64,000 nt of DNA from Bacteriovoracaceae bacterium (GCA_016784965.1 JADHTQ010000020.1:1-64000), one strand, 5' to 3'; shown: positions 44,508 to 54,548, counted from the stretch's first letter. Program-made: numbers and translations. Notes: generated by a model not told the origin, from the letters alone.

Positions 44508-45404
44508 TTACTTCCTCAGCATTTTTTCTACTTTTAAGTAATAATTTTTCATATTGCCTAAATAATCTTTGTTAATATTGTCAAAGATTGATTGTGCTAC
44601 CTCAAGTCGACCTTTCAATTTTAAAGCGACGACATAATTTAGGGCAATGTGTGGAAAGTCCATTGCATCAAATTCCATAGATTCATAGATTGTTATTGCT
44701 TTATCAATTTCGCCCTTTTGGACATGTACATTCGCTATCCCGTTAAGCACGTCGATATCTTTATCATTATGTTTTTTAAGAGCAGAAAATTTTTGGTATG
44801 CTTTATCGTAAATCCCATATTTTAAATACATTTGGGCCATATTAAAGATGGGTGTAAGTGAGAAGGGGTTAATCTTTGATGCTTTTAAAAAGGCGGCCAT
44901 CGCCTTTTGATCTCTTCCTTGTCTCTGAAAAATAACTCCTAAATTGTTTACAGGTGGTGAGTACTTTTTATCGATATCACGGGCCTTACTATAATATAAA
45001 TGTGCCTTACGCAGTTCATTTTTTAAAAAGTAGCATGTGCCGACTTGATTCCAAAAGCTTGGATGACTTCGATAAAGCTCATATCCATCGTCTAAAACCT
45101 TCAGACCATTGTCTATATTTCCTTGATAGCATAAGGCTACACCTTTACTAATAACATTGTCTGAATCGCTGACATCGTCGAGTTTAGTAACAGGTACTCG
45201 ATTGATTGTTTCCTTTTGAAGGGAGTCAGTGTTACTAACAATTTCATTGTGAATGTCTTTGCTGCGCTTGAATGGGATTTGCCTTACTGGTTTAAAATCT
45301 TCATTTTCTATCCATGATAGATCGTCATCAATCGCTTGATCAGAATCTGAAGATGCACAACCAAATAAGAAAACTAAGGCAACTAAATAGATAGATAACT
45401 TCAT
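44508..45404 (-). CDS. TPR lipoprotein of the gliding cluster (GltE-like)
   Basis: 298 aa. The lipobox LFGC (Cys16) ends a short signal peptide, so the protein should be lipid-anchored in the envelope. The mature part has about five TPR repeats (for example NQVGTCYFLKNELRKAHLYYSKARDIDKKYSPPVNNLGVIF). ATG overlaps the previous stop (ATGA) with GGGGAGG upstream. Myxococcus GltE (AglT) is a TPR outer-membrane lipoprotein in the same gene order, D-E-F-G. Confidence 0.75.
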   Translation of the reverse strand: MKLSIYLVALVFLFGCASSDSDQAIDDDLSWIENEDFKPVRQIPFKRSKDIHNEIVSNTDSLQKETINRVPVTKLDDVSDSDNVISKGVALCYQGNIDNGLKVLDDGYELYRSHPSFWNQVGTCYFLKNELRKAHLYYSKARDIDKKYSPPVNNLGVIFQRQGRDQKAMAAFLKASKINPFSLTPIFNMAQMYLKYGIYDKAYQKFSALKKHNDKDIDVLNGIANVHVQKGEIDKAITIYESMEFDAMDFPHIALNYVVALKLKGRLEVAQSIFDNINKDYLGNMKNYYLKVEKMLRK

Positions 45405-48280
45405 TGTGCGCCTCCCCTATCCATGATTACTGACCCGGTCGGAAAATTATATTCAATGTCAAATGCCTTGTTAGCGCCACTGAAAAACCAGGCATTGTCC
45501 TCGGATAGAATGTTTTTATTCTTTATCTTTCTCCTTGCCGTTTTTATATATTCTTTTACTTTTTGCAAAAGGGGTGCAGTGATGTTGACCATACTCTTTT
45601 TAAAAGAGGAAATATATTCTTTTGACTTTTTAGGCGGGGTAAAACTTCTTATTTGATCTACAAAATTCTGGTAACTACTTGCCAGATGACGATATGTTTT
45701 AATTTGTCCCTTACCTGAGCCGATGTGTAAGATCTCAAGTGATGTAGCAGTTACTCGTTCTAGCTGTTTAAATTTTGCTTGCAGCTGCCTGTTATATCGC
45801 TTTTCAGGAAAGGATAGTTTAATGCTATTTAACTTATCTATTTTTTGCTGAAGAATTGGCATCTTAAGTTGTGCAATTATATTCAAAGCTTCAGTAGGAA
45901 CGGGGTATTTTCTTCTAAGTGATAATCGGTAGTATTTCATGATTCTTTTTTTCATGATTTGTGCCAGCTTGGGTTGAGCAATTCTGTTGTAAGCCTCATA
46001 CAATCTGAAAGTGGGGTATATCAGATTTGGCCAGTTTCCCTTAGAAGATTCAAATGCAGTTAGCAGCTCTTTAACCTCATGCCATTTTTTAGCATCGCTC
46101 AAGCTTTTAAGTAGATCAAATTTTGCCTCTTTTAAATATTTGTGAGGGATTTTGCATCCTGCTGCATTTTTTATAAGAATAGAAGATTGATCAGTCAAAT
46201 TATTTGCTAAGTAGATTACATTAGCGTTTTTAAAGAATATTTTCTTATTTTTTGATCGAGTTTTACAAAGTGTCTTTAAAAGTCGATTATTAAGTTGAGC
46301 AGACATTTTAAACTGTCTGCGATTAAATAGCTCTGAAGCCATTTTTAAAAATGAATCCTGAAATTTTTTGACATCTTTGACCAACATGTGATCCAGTGCT
46401 CTCATTGCCCAACCGAATGTACGTTTGCTATCTCCTAGTTCATGAAACAATATAGCTATATTGTAGGCAGCATTTTTTTTAATGCTTTTGTCACTTTGTG
46501 GAGATTTGTATAGTTGTAAATAACCAGCTAAAGCACCCTTTTTATCACCCTTGCTGGTGGCATTTTCAACGTTTTCAAATTGCATGGTTATAAGAAGCAA
46601 ATTGAGTTTTTTACCATATTTTTTGCTTACTAAGAATTCACCCTTTTTTATCCTTGTTGCCCATTTTTGAACAGCTGCTTTGTCACTTTTATTTTTATAA
46701 TAATCCATAATTCTAGCAAGCATCGCTTCTTGAGTTTTTAAGGCCCTTGGGAAATGTTTTTTAAAGTTCATTAGTGTGCTTTCTGAATTTAGCATATCTT
46801 TTTTGTCATAGTAGATACTAAACAACCTTTGATAGATCTTATAAGCTTTTTTAGACCTTGGATTCGTTCTCAAATATTCTTCGTATATGATAAAAAGATA
46901 CTTGTCTTTGGTCGACTGTCTAGTATTTTTTTGTCCAAGGGCGGCCATTAATCCGTTTAGTGATAATTTTGCAATTTTATTATCCATTTTGGCTTGAGCA
47001 CCTTTTAAGGATATATTGTATTGTTCTATAGAGTCACTAAACTTTCTAGAGGCATAAAGGGTTTCACCGGCATGAAAATGTGATTTGTAACGATTATTTG
47101 GATCAAGCTCGGCCAATATCATAAAGTATGCTACAGCTTGACGGGTTTTTTGGTTACGAATCTTTTTTTGATGAACATAAGTCTTCCCTACAACCTGTCT
47201 TTGTAAGATTGACGACATTTTTTCAACGTTGTATTTATATACCTTGACGTCATCACCACTCATTTGTCCACTTTTATAAATCGACAATAGAGATTCACAG
47301 ATTGTTAGATGCTTGTGATAGCGCCTGTGTCTTTCGTATAGGCCTAAAAGCAAAATATTTATTTTAAGTAACTGCTGATCATTTTCTTTATATTTTATTG
47401 CCTTAAGTAGTGTTTTTTCAGCGGCTTTTAAATTCTTCTTATCAATTAAATGCAGTGATACTTTTATCAAATTCGCGGTAATATCCTTCCCTCTTTTTTT
47501 GTAGAGTGAAACAATATCGTTATAACGTCCAGCTTCGGCATAGAAGTGACCGAGATCATTTTCAACCTTTTGCGACATATCTACAAACTTTGGATTTTTG
47601 CTTAGTGTGGTTATCTTATGCATTAAAGTGATCGCACTACTATATCTTTTAGTTCTAAAGTAGCACCACGCCAAATTATAGGCATCCTTTGTCCACCATT
47701 TATCTTTGTGTAACTTCAAAGCAGTTTTGTATAGGGGAATTGATTTTTTATATTGTTTTTTATTATAGTAGATTTCTGCTAAGGCAACACTGGATTTGGT
47801 TCTAGTCAGAGACCCTGGCCTGGAGTGTCTAATTGCTTTGGTAAAATAGCTTCTGGCCTTTTTCATGTTATTAAATTCTTTGGCGTTATAGGCAAGGTTG
47901 TAATAAACCTCTGAGATACCCTTAAACCTACCAAAACGCTTTAATATGGTAGAACTAAGACGATCTACTTTTTTAAACCACTTATTAGATTCCCTAAATG
48001 CCTTACTGGGACTTAATTTTCTGCGTTTTGCGGGACTTAAGGTCAAGTATTTATCTGATTCAATTTCTTTAATAATGCGGGCCTTCTCTAACATCAACTC
48101 TGTCACACGCAGTAGAAGTTTTGGTCTTCGACCTCTTACCTGTTTATTTAACCTTAAGACTTCCGTTAACTCTTCATCAATAACGTTAAGCAGTTCTTGC
48201 TTTCTATTAAATTCATTTGCCGATGAAGATATTGCATAGAATATAAAAAAGGCAAGTAAGACAGGTAAAAGCTTATTCAT
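45401..48280 (-). CDS. Large exported TPR protein of the gliding cluster (GltD-like)
   Basis: 959 aa from the ATG at 48280 that overlaps the preceding TGA (ATGA); a GTG three codons upstream is less likely. A signal peptide (1-20, ending SSANE) is followed by a long array of TPR-like helical repeats over most of the length, with basic composition (many Lys and Arg). Best comparison by size, topology and position is Myxococcus GltD/AgnA, a periplasmic TPR protein needed for gliding. The C-terminal 120 residues (after about 830) are less TPR-like. Confidence 0.7.
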   Translation of the reverse strand: MNKLLPVLLAFFIFYAISSSANEFNRKQELLNVIDEELTEVLRLNKQVRGRRPKLLLRVTELMLEKARIIKEIESDKYLTLSPAKRRKLSPSKAFRESNKWFKKVDRLSSTILKRFGRFKGISEVYYNLAYNAKEFNNMKKARSYFTKAIRHSRPGSLTRTKSSVALAEIYYNKKQYKKSIPLYKTALKLHKDKWWTKDAYNLAWCYFRTKRYSSAITLMHKITTLSKNPKFVDMSQKVENDLGHFYAEAGRYNDIVSLYKKRGKDITANLIKVSLHLIDKKNLKAAEKTLLKAIKYKENDQQLLKINILLLGLYERHRRYHKHLTICESLLSIYKSGQMSGDDVKVYKYNVEKMSSILQRQVVGKTYVHQKKIRNQKTRQAVAYFMILAELDPNNRYKSHFHAGETLYASRKFSDSIEQYNISLKGAQAKMDNKIAKLSLNGLMAALGQKNTRQSTKDKYLFIIYEEYLRTNPRSKKAYKIYQRLFSIYYDKKDMLNSESTLMNFKKHFPRALKTQEAMLARIMDYYKNKSDKAAVQKWATRIKKGEFLVSKKYGKKLNLLLITMQFENVENATSKGDKKGALAGYLQLYKSPQSDKSIKKNAAYNIAILFHELGDSKRTFGWAMRALDHMLVKDVKKFQDSFLKMASELFNRRQFKMSAQLNNRLLKTLCKTRSKNKKIFFKNANVIYLANNLTDQSSILIKNAAGCKIPHKYLKEAKFDLLKSLSDAKKWHEVKELLTAFESSKGNWPNLIYPTFRLYEAYNRIAQPKLAQIMKKRIMKYYRLSLRRKYPVPTEALNIIAQLKMPILQQKIDKLNSIKLSFPEKRYNRQLQAKFKQLERVTATSLEILHIGSGKGQIKTYRHLASSYQNFVDQIRSFTPPKKSKEYISSFKKSMVNITAPLLQKVKEYIKTARRKIKNKNILSEDNAWFFSGANKAFDIEYNFPTGSVIMDRGGAQ

Positions 48281-49719
48281 TTTCCACACTCTGGTTTTAA
48301 AGAGAATACATAATCGCCCAATTCATCGGCCCAAAATTCACCGTTGAAGGCCCAAAAATACTGTTTTGAGGTTCGTTGTAGGTTGGCAATATCACCTCGC
48401 CCTCTATTAAGTGCTTCGGGAAGCTTGTATAAGACGGACTTTTTTTGAGCTAAAATTTCTAGCTTAATATAGCTTAGACCTTCGAATACCTTGTCTAGTT
48501 GGTATTTATAATTTTTCAATTCCTTAAGTACGTATAGACCGATTAATTTTTTCTGGGTTGATAAAGATTCTCTTAAACCCCTTATAATTTCCACCTTAAT
48601 GCTGCTGTGTTCTAGCTTACCAACTCTATTGGCTTCCTGTCTGCCAATTTTTAAAGCATCAGTAAGATCTAAATATGTCGCATCTCTTACTATTGCAGAC
48701 AATATTTGATTCAATAAAGAACTTCCTCTCGAGCGTCCATCTGTTTTGGCCTTGCCCAGTAGATAATAATATTTATAATCTCGACCAGAGCGTTTTATAA
48801 ACTTTCCAAGCTGGACATTGGCTTTTTGATATTTGGCATAGAACGAATCTATAATTGCCTTACTATCAGACCAAAGACATAATTTTAAATAGGCCATCGC
48901 CATTAAGACATCAATCTCAGGGTTGAAAATGTGTGTAAAAATTGGCGCTTTATATGTAACTAATTTTCCTAGAGTTCTGTTGTAGTTTTTCATATAGAAA
49001 CTATTCCAGGCCTCCTCAAATAATATTTCAGGCCAAATGTAAGAACTTTTTGGTAGATCCAAATATGAAAAATTAGCTTTGTCATAATTGCCAAGGGCAA
49101 ATTCAGTACGGGGGACACCCAATATACAATAATCGCGGTTGATTTCTAGTTGCTTTATTTTGACTTCACTTTTTGTATTTCCTATAACCTGATTTGAAGC
49201 AGTAATACATTCTTTAAAGGCTGAAATAGCATTGCCATAGTTTTTTTTAATAGAGGAAATACTACCTTCTAGTAGCAGAGCAAAGGGTTTGACCGAGTGA
49301 TTTCTTGGAATAGTTCTATTTAGTTCGCGAAGGGCCTTACTATATTTGCCCAAACGAAAATATTTTTTTGCAAGGATATATCTAATTGTGGGCGCCTTTG
49401 ATCTCGACAAAATTCTCTCAGGTAAAATTTCAAATTGCTTCACCCCTACTGTTGTAATCACTTGCTCAATAAGATGATCAATGGCCGCATAATTAGTTGC
49501 ACGATTAGAGCTTAGATATTCTTTAATGAGCGGTACAGCAGAAAAATGAAGTTTATCTTTGATCAGTTTTGCAGCAATTTGAGGATATTTATGTATGTTA
49601 CGTCTTCTAATTCCAAAGTTTTTCTTTTTTGTTCTAAGTAGCGAAGCTTGTACACCTGTTATACTGACCAATAACATTATTGCCATTGAGGAGATCTTAA
49701 GTTTATATACTAAAGACAT
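48277..49719 (-). CDS. Exported TPR-like protein of the gliding cluster
   Basis: 480 aa with a signal peptide (about 1-26, ending GVQAS) and TPR-like helical repeats (RYILAKKYFRLGKYSKALREL, VLMAMAYLKLCLWSDSKAII). Translationally coupled to the next gene by an ATGA overlap. It may correspond to GltC or a second GltD-type protein of the Myxococcus system; the choice cannot be made by eye. It sits 28 bp after the beta-barrel gene. Confidence 0.65.
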   Translation of the reverse strand: MSLVYKLKISSMAIMLLVSITGVQASLLRTKKKNFGIRRRNIHKYPQIAAKLIKDKLHFSAVPLIKEYLSSNRATNYAAIDHLIEQVITTVGVKQFEILPERILSRSKAPTIRYILAKKYFRLGKYSKALRELNRTIPRNHSVKPFALLLEGSISSIKKNYGNAISAFKECITASNQVIGNTKSEVKIKQLEINRDYCILGVPRTEFALGNYDKANFSYLDLPKSSYIWPEILFEEAWNSFYMKNYNRTLGKLVTYKAPIFTHIFNPEIDVLMAMAYLKLCLWSDSKAIIDSFYAKYQKANVQLGKFIKRSGRDYKYYYLLGKAKTDGRSRGSSLLNQILSAIVRDATYLDLTDALKIGRQEANRVGKLEHSSIKVEIIRGLRESLSTQKKLIGLYVLKELKNYKYQLDKVFEGLSYIKLEILAQKKSVLYKLPEALNRGRGDIANLQRTSKQYFWAFNGEFWADELGDYVFSLKPECGK

Positions 49720-49747
49720 TCTTTTACCCTTAGTTAGAGTCTATTTT

Positions 49748-50464
49748 TTAAATATTCATTCCAAAAAGTAATCCTAAGTCATAATTTGAATAGAATCCCT
49801 CCTCGTCTGTTAGACCTTTTGTAGCTTTGTAGTGAATGGTAATTAAGTCTAAGCGAATATGAAACATGCTTGTTAGATAGAATTTTAATCCCATACCCCA
49901 CATGAGTCCTGTATGAGATTCATCTGCCCATTCCCCTGAATTACCACCGTTATTTACAATCTCTTTATTATTAGAATCGTCAAGTTTTGCAGCACCAAGC
50001 CCTATTATCCAATCAACATAAAGTATTTTGTTGAATGTATTTATCTTGGCATAAAAAGGTGACCAAAAGACCATTCCCCCCATATAGCTTTTAACATCCC
50101 TTATAAAAGGGGTAGACCCGGGTCCGCCAATGTTTCTAACAGAGTCAAACGTATCATTTTCCTCTCCAAAATTTTTTGAATAAACAAATTGGACACCCCA
50201 TTCCTCATGGAAAAAGTAGCCGGCTTTTGCCTGAATTGCCTGTCCATCCATGAAAGGGCCAGATAGAGTTAGTCCACCCCCAACGGCAGCATGAAATGTA
50301 CCACTTTTTTTAAATTTGCGATTTTGTAGTACATAAACTTCTTTGTCGGGATCAAGCCACGAAAAATCATAAGTGGAGCTTGTACCTGCATGAGAATTTT
50401 TTAGCATTATAAGCCCAAAAAAAAGAATAAAAAAAGCGAAGAAATATTGGTGTGTTTTTGTCAT
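49748..50464 (-). CDS. Outer-membrane beta-barrel protein of the gliding cluster
   Basis: 238 aa from the ATG at 50464, preceded by AGGA at 8 bases; an upstream TTG in frame is less likely. A signal peptide (1-26, ending SHAG) is followed by alternating amphipathic strands (GTFHAAVGGGLTLSGPF, AIQAKAGYFFHEEWGVQFVYSK, MWGMGLKFYLTSMFHIRLDLITIHY) and a final strand ending in GLLFGMNI. The segment EVYVLQNRKFKKSGTFHAAVG resembles outer-membrane barrel proteins found beside gliding or TPR genes in myxobacteria (GltA/GltB or CglE type). First gene of the leftward gliding cluster. Confidence 0.68.
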   Translation of the reverse strand: MTKTHQYFFAFFILFFGLIMLKNSHAGTSSTYDFSWLDPDKEVYVLQNRKFKKSGTFHAAVGGGLTLSGPFMDGQAIQAKAGYFFHEEWGVQFVYSKNFGEENDTFDSVRNIGGPGSTPFIRDVKSYMGGMVFWSPFYAKINTFNKILYVDWIIGLGAAKLDDSNNKEIVNNGGNSGEWADESHTGLMWGMGLKFYLTSMFHIRLDLITIHYKATKGLTDEEGFYSNYDLGLLFGMNI

Positions 50465-50577
50465 AGTCGCATCCTGCAAAAAGTGGTTATCCCTTTATAT
50501 TTTAACATAATGGAAGCGCGGTGCAAGCGCATAGGCAAAGCAGCAATATCGGCCCTAGTTATAAATAACGCACAGGA

Positions 50578-53500
50578 TCAGCTATTGCAGATAATTGCAA
50601 ACTGACATTTGGGACAATGAGTTTTGTTCACCGAAGATAAATCGATAAGTTTACTCCAGTGGTCTTTAAAAAATGTAGATAATTTACCAAAGTCAATTTC
50701 TTTATGGCAGAGTTTCGACTCGTCTATGTAGGCCAAAACAACGTCGATGGGATCAGACTCTTTAACAAGACCTGATTCATAACAATAATGTCCATAACAA
50801 AAGACCTGAAACCAATAAGAGTCTTCGTGTTGCTCATCTCTTTGACCAGTTTTAAAATCATATATTACTAGTTTTTTTTCTTGGCAATTTTTAGGCCTTA
50901 AAAGGAGGTCTGGAGTGCCGGAGACCATATGTCCAAAAAGTGGAAATTTAACTTGTTGTTCTGAAATGAGATCGTAATCTTCTCTATACATTTTAAGCTT
51001 ATTAAGCACCCAATAAAGGGCATTAATATCTTGAGGATCTGTGATGTATGGAGGTATTTTCCAATTAGAAGTTATTAACTCAGATATTACCTTGTGAAGT
51101 TTTGTGCCGCGATTTGCACTCGAATGGACTCCCCCACCTGTAGCGACTTCAACACTTTCATGCTCAATTTGCTTATTTTGATTATTTTGCTTCTGGCTTA
51201 ACTCCTCTAGCAATTCAATTTCATCAAAATCAATTTTACAGATATTCTGCAGATAAAATTTCCTCATACAATCACAAATGCTGGCCAACCTTGTAACTGA
51301 CAATTCAGACATAATCGCCAGGGACGGATTTGCTCCATTTCTACAAGTTTTAGATTCAATCCCTAAGTTATCTTTGTGAAATAGTGGGATACTGTTTTTC
51401 ATATTAACAGTGGAGCTATTGTCATGGTCTCGACAAATCTGAACAGATGTGACTTTAAAGATTTTGTCAGAGGTAATACTATTTTCAAACGAGCGCAGAC
51501 CATTAATCCAGCTGTTTTCTCCAAAAACCACTGGTTTATTTAAATAAGACATATCAATCCATGTTAGGCATTTTTTTGCTCTTGTACATGCGACATAAAA
51601 GAGTCTTTTTGTTTCAGAAAAATCCTTTTTCTTGCTTATTAGGCCTTCTAGTAGATACTGGGGCGATTTATATGGTTTTTTTTGGCCAGCATTTACCTTC
51701 CACTTATAACTTTGTGGAATTTTTCCAAAATAGCTGCCCGAGGTTAAAGCACTACCATTAGTATGAATTCCTCCAATAATTACGTGATCAAACTCCAGGC
51801 CTTTAGACGCATGGGTAGTCATGATTAAAACTTTTGAGGCATTTGTGCCATTTTGAAAATCAACAGTATACTGACTATCACTATTTTTTGCTAAGATAGC
51901 ATAAACTTCACATGGATCATCCATTGCAAGATCACAAATTGATTCCACAATCTCCATATTATTTGAATAGTTGGAGTTACTAATATTTAAAGCGTATAGA
52001 AATCTTCTAAAAGCTGTCTTCATACCAATTAGTAAGATATCGTTAATATATTGTGAAATTAAGCCCTCTAAGTTTATCTGGTCTACTTCTATTTTTAAAA
52101 ACTCTAAGTAACACTTAATTGCAACTTGGGTGAATTTTAAAGAATTGCTTTGTTCTAGTTGAGCGTCGATTAACAGCTTAAAAATACCAATAATGGGATC
52201 GTGTGAAAATGGAATTTTGATTTGTGCCGAAAAATCAATTTTATTTTCAAGCAGAAGTGGAATTAGGTATTGAGTGGGATTTAGTTTTTTATAGAGAATA
52301 CAAATTACTTCCCCATTGTCACCTATTATAACTTGTTTTGCCTTTATCTGATCAACAATGGCCACTGCTTCAAGGGTGTTAATTTCAGCAGTTGACAATT
52401 TATCAATGCCTTTTGCTTGATCATCTACAATATCAGCTGCAACTTTTTGCACCACACAATTTATATCAGGATCGTGACTAGTAGGAGAATTTTGAATAAC
52501 AGCATCTACAGCGTACTCATCAACTCCCTTAAAGCCGTTACCTTTATTAAAGATGTTTTTAAATAAGGAGTTGTTAAATGTAATGATGCTACTTCCAGAT
52601 CTGTAATTATTTTTTAGTGATAAGTTTAAGGGGACAGCTTTTTGACATTTTTTAAAGACACCTAGCTCTCCTCCTCTAAATCCATAAATCGCTTGCTGTA
52701 CATCACCAACGCAAAAAAGGTTTTTAAAATCGTTATTTATTAGGCGTTTGATAATTTCAAACTGGATGTTGGATGTATCTTGAAACTCATCGACAATATA
52801 GTATTTATAGTTGTTTGCTACTCTAGCGGACGTATGTTCATCTTTTAAAGCTTGTAAAACATAATACTCTAAATCAGAAAAAGTAAACCCCGTTATATCC
52901 AAATAGTGATCATCAATATAACAAAAAATTTCATGAAATAACTTTGACCATGATTGAAATTCATTTTTGTGACGAAAAAATGCCATGAAATTTTCAGTAT
53001 TGTCGTTTAAAAATTTCTTAAGTATTTTTAACTTACCCATTAAATTTACAATTTCTATATTAAACTCAGTTAGTTTGGGGGTTCTTGCGCCCTTAAAGGA
53101 GTCAAAGAAATCTAAGTATTGTTGATAAGATGACTCATCAGATAAGGTGATGTTTCTAACATTGCTGTTAAACTGTTGAAGATATTGGAACCATTTTTTT
53201 TTGTTGTCTGTAGCAAAGTTATTTAACAAGTGTTCTATATCGTCAGTGAAAAGAGACCAAAGACCTAAGATACTAAGATATTCTTTGAAATAAATTGCAA
53301 GATTATCATTATATGTACTATTTTTATCATAGTCGTCCCACATCTGCCTAAGACCTGGGTTTAAAAACACATGGTATAGGGCCTCTAAGACAGAATCCTT
53401 GTTCGATAAAAATGTATCAAAAATGTTTCCAAATTCATTAGACTTGGTTGAGTTTTTCTCAAACCAATTTGTAAAAAGGGTTTCTATTTTTTTTTTGTAA

Positions 53501-53934
53501 ACGTTGTCCGACACAATTTCAATATTTGGATTATATTGTGCAATAAGGCCACCTGATAAGAGCTTATGGCAGAAACTGTGTATTGTACCGACGTTAATTA
53601 ACAAATAATTTTTTTTAATAATCTCCCAGTTGTTTTCTGCTTTAAGTTGGGCGTGTTGATTAATCCTTTTAAAAAGTCTAACTTCTAATTCACCGGCAGC
53701 TTTTTTTGTAAAAGTCATCACTACAATAGATGATAAGAAACTTTTTAGTTTTTTAGTGTAATCAACTTCTAAGAGTTGACAATTTTCTTTATTAAATTGC
53801 TCAATTAAATAAATTATGTGCTCAACAAGAACAAATGTTTTACCAGAGCCGGCTCCAGCATTTAGCAATACTCCACCGTTATGCTCAATTGCTGCTATCT
53901 GCTCTTTATTTGGTCCCCGTATCTTTTCTTTCAA
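50578..53934 (-). CDS. UvrD-type helicase with RecB-like Fe-S nuclease domain (AddA-like)
   Basis: 1118 aa from a TTG at 53934; no ATG is available and the frame stays open about 25 codons further upstream. Superfamily 1 helicase motifs: NAGAGSGKTFVLVEHI, VVMTFTKKAAGELEVRL, YYIVDEFQDTSNIQFE, FCVGDVQQAIYGFRGG, LKNNYRS, IMTTHASKGLEFDHVIIGG and RLFYVACTRAKK. The C-terminal RecB-family nuclease has GTPDLL (near 1003) and VIYDFKTGQ (near 1025). Cys near 888 (ICDCMRKFYL) together with C-x2-C-x5-C at the C-terminus fits an AddB-type 4Fe-4S cluster. The likely role is double-strand break end processing, or defence given the divergent ZorAB pair. Confidence 0.87.
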   Translation of the reverse strand: MKEKIRGPNKEQIAAIEHNGGVLLNAGAGSGKTFVLVEHIIYLIEQFNKENCQLLEVDYTKKLKSFLSSIVVMTFTKKAAGELEVRLFKRINQHAQLKAENNWEIIKKNYLLINVGTIHSFCHKLLSGGLIAQYNPNIEIVSDNVYKKKIETLFTNWFEKNSTKSNEFGNIFDTFLSNKDSVLEALYHVFLNPGLRQMWDDYDKNSTYNDNLAIYFKEYLSILGLWSLFTDDIEHLLNNFATDNKKKWFQYLQQFNSNVRNITLSDESSYQQYLDFFDSFKGARTPKLTEFNIEIVNLMGKLKILKKFLNDNTENFMAFFRHKNEFQSWSKLFHEIFCYIDDHYLDITGFTFSDLEYYVLQALKDEHTSARVANNYKYYIVDEFQDTSNIQFEIIKRLINNDFKNLFCVGDVQQAIYGFRGGELGVFKKCQKAVPLNLSLKNNYRSGSSIITFNNSLFKNIFNKGNGFKGVDEYAVDAVIQNSPTSHDPDINCVVQKVAADIVDDQAKGIDKLSTAEINTLEAVAIVDQIKAKQVIIGDNGEVICILYKKLNPTQYLIPLLLENKIDFSAQIKIPFSHDPIIGIFKLLIDAQLEQSNSLKFTQVAIKCYLEFLKIEVDQINLEGLISQYINDILLIGMKTAFRRFLYALNISNSNYSNNMEIVESICDLAMDDPCEVYAILAKNSDSQYTVDFQNGTNASKVLIMTTHASKGLEFDHVIIGGIHTNGSALTSGSYFGKIPQSYKWKVNAGQKKPYKSPQYLLEGLISKKKDFSETKRLFYVACTRAKKCLTWIDMSYLNKPVVFGENSWINGLRSFENSITSDKIFKVTSVQICRDHDNSSTVNMKNSIPLFHKDNLGIESKTCRNGANPSLAIMSELSVTRLASICDCMRKFYLQNICKIDFDEIELLEELSQKQNNQNKQIEHESVEVATGGGVHSSANRGTKLHKVISELITSNWKIPPYITDPQDINALYWVLNKLKMYREDYDLISEQQVKFPLFGHMVSGTPDLLLRPKNCQEKKLVIYDFKTGQRDEQHEDSYWFQVFCYGHYCYESGLVKESDPIDVVLAYIDESKLCHKEIDFGKLSTFFKDHWSKLIDLSSVNKTHCPKCQFAIICNS

Positions 53935-54168
53935 TTTAGATGATTCCTGGCAACAGATTGTAAATGTATCTGGGGTAATTTTATTAAAAAATTCACTACA
54001 ATAACAGTCAATTCAAAAATTTTCTAAAGAAGCCTAAGACGCCGAGTGTCAGGCGAGTATACGTGCTATTAGTTGAGCGATTTAGTTTGAAAAAATAGCA
54101 AAAATTGCCGGTACGACACAAGAATAATTTTTATAAAGATATCATATACACCTCCGATACGCCTATAC

Positions 54169-54190
54169 AACGTGTGTGCTGGCATACGTT
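54169..54190. promoter_or_regulatory. Inverted repeat AACGT-N12-ACGTT
   Basis: Perfect 5-base arms in the divergent spacer between the helicase-nuclease gene and the ZorAB operon, 16 bases before the ATG at 54207. It could be an operator or a leader hairpin; arms this short also occur by chance. Confidence 0.25.
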
Positions 54191-54206
54191 AAAAGAGACA
54201 AAACAA

Positions 54207-54548
54207 ATGAGTAAAAAATTAGAGTATAAAATTTCAAAGATTCGTAAGATTGATGAGCTCATCAATCTTTCTAGACTCACCCAGCATTCAAAAGCAATGA
54301 ATTATTTCATAGAGACTAAGACAATTTTACAAGTTGATTTACTTCTAAATTATAAATTTGTCTACAAGCTTGAAAAAAATAAAGATTATGATGAAGAGTA
54401 TCGTATTACATTCCCCCTATTAGACATGGACGCGTGTTGTATTTCTGCTCGATTAGTCGATGAAATTTTAGCTGAACGTAAAGTTTCGAAAGAATTAATG
54501 GATGAATTGTTGGCAGAAGAACTAATGGAGAATTGTTCAAATGAGTAA
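54207..54548 (+). CDS. Small cytoplasmic protein in the ZorAB-like operon
   Basis: 113 aa from the ATG at 54207; upstream in-frame codons reach a TTG at 54105 but look non-coding. No signal peptide or TM. Basic N-terminus (KKLEYKISKIRKIDEL), a beta-like centre (YRITFPLLDMDACCISARLVDEI) and a strongly acidic C-terminus (DELLAEELMENCSNE). Its end overlaps the ZorA-like start by 8 bases, which implies coupled translation and a joint role. It resembles no Zorya component that I know and could be a regulator, effector or assembly factor. Confidence 0.65.
   Translation: MSKKLEYKISKIRKIDELINLSRLTQHSKAMNYFIETKTILQVDLLLNYKFVYKLEKNKDYDEEYRITFPLLDMDACCISARLVDEILAERKVSKELMDELLAEELMENCSNE

Noticed and set aside
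54131-54145. Minus-strand ATG with GGAGGTGT upstream, possible leader peptide of four codons (MISL)
   Set aside because: The site is well formed but the peptide is too short to mean anything without conservation, and it is over 190 bases from the helicase start.
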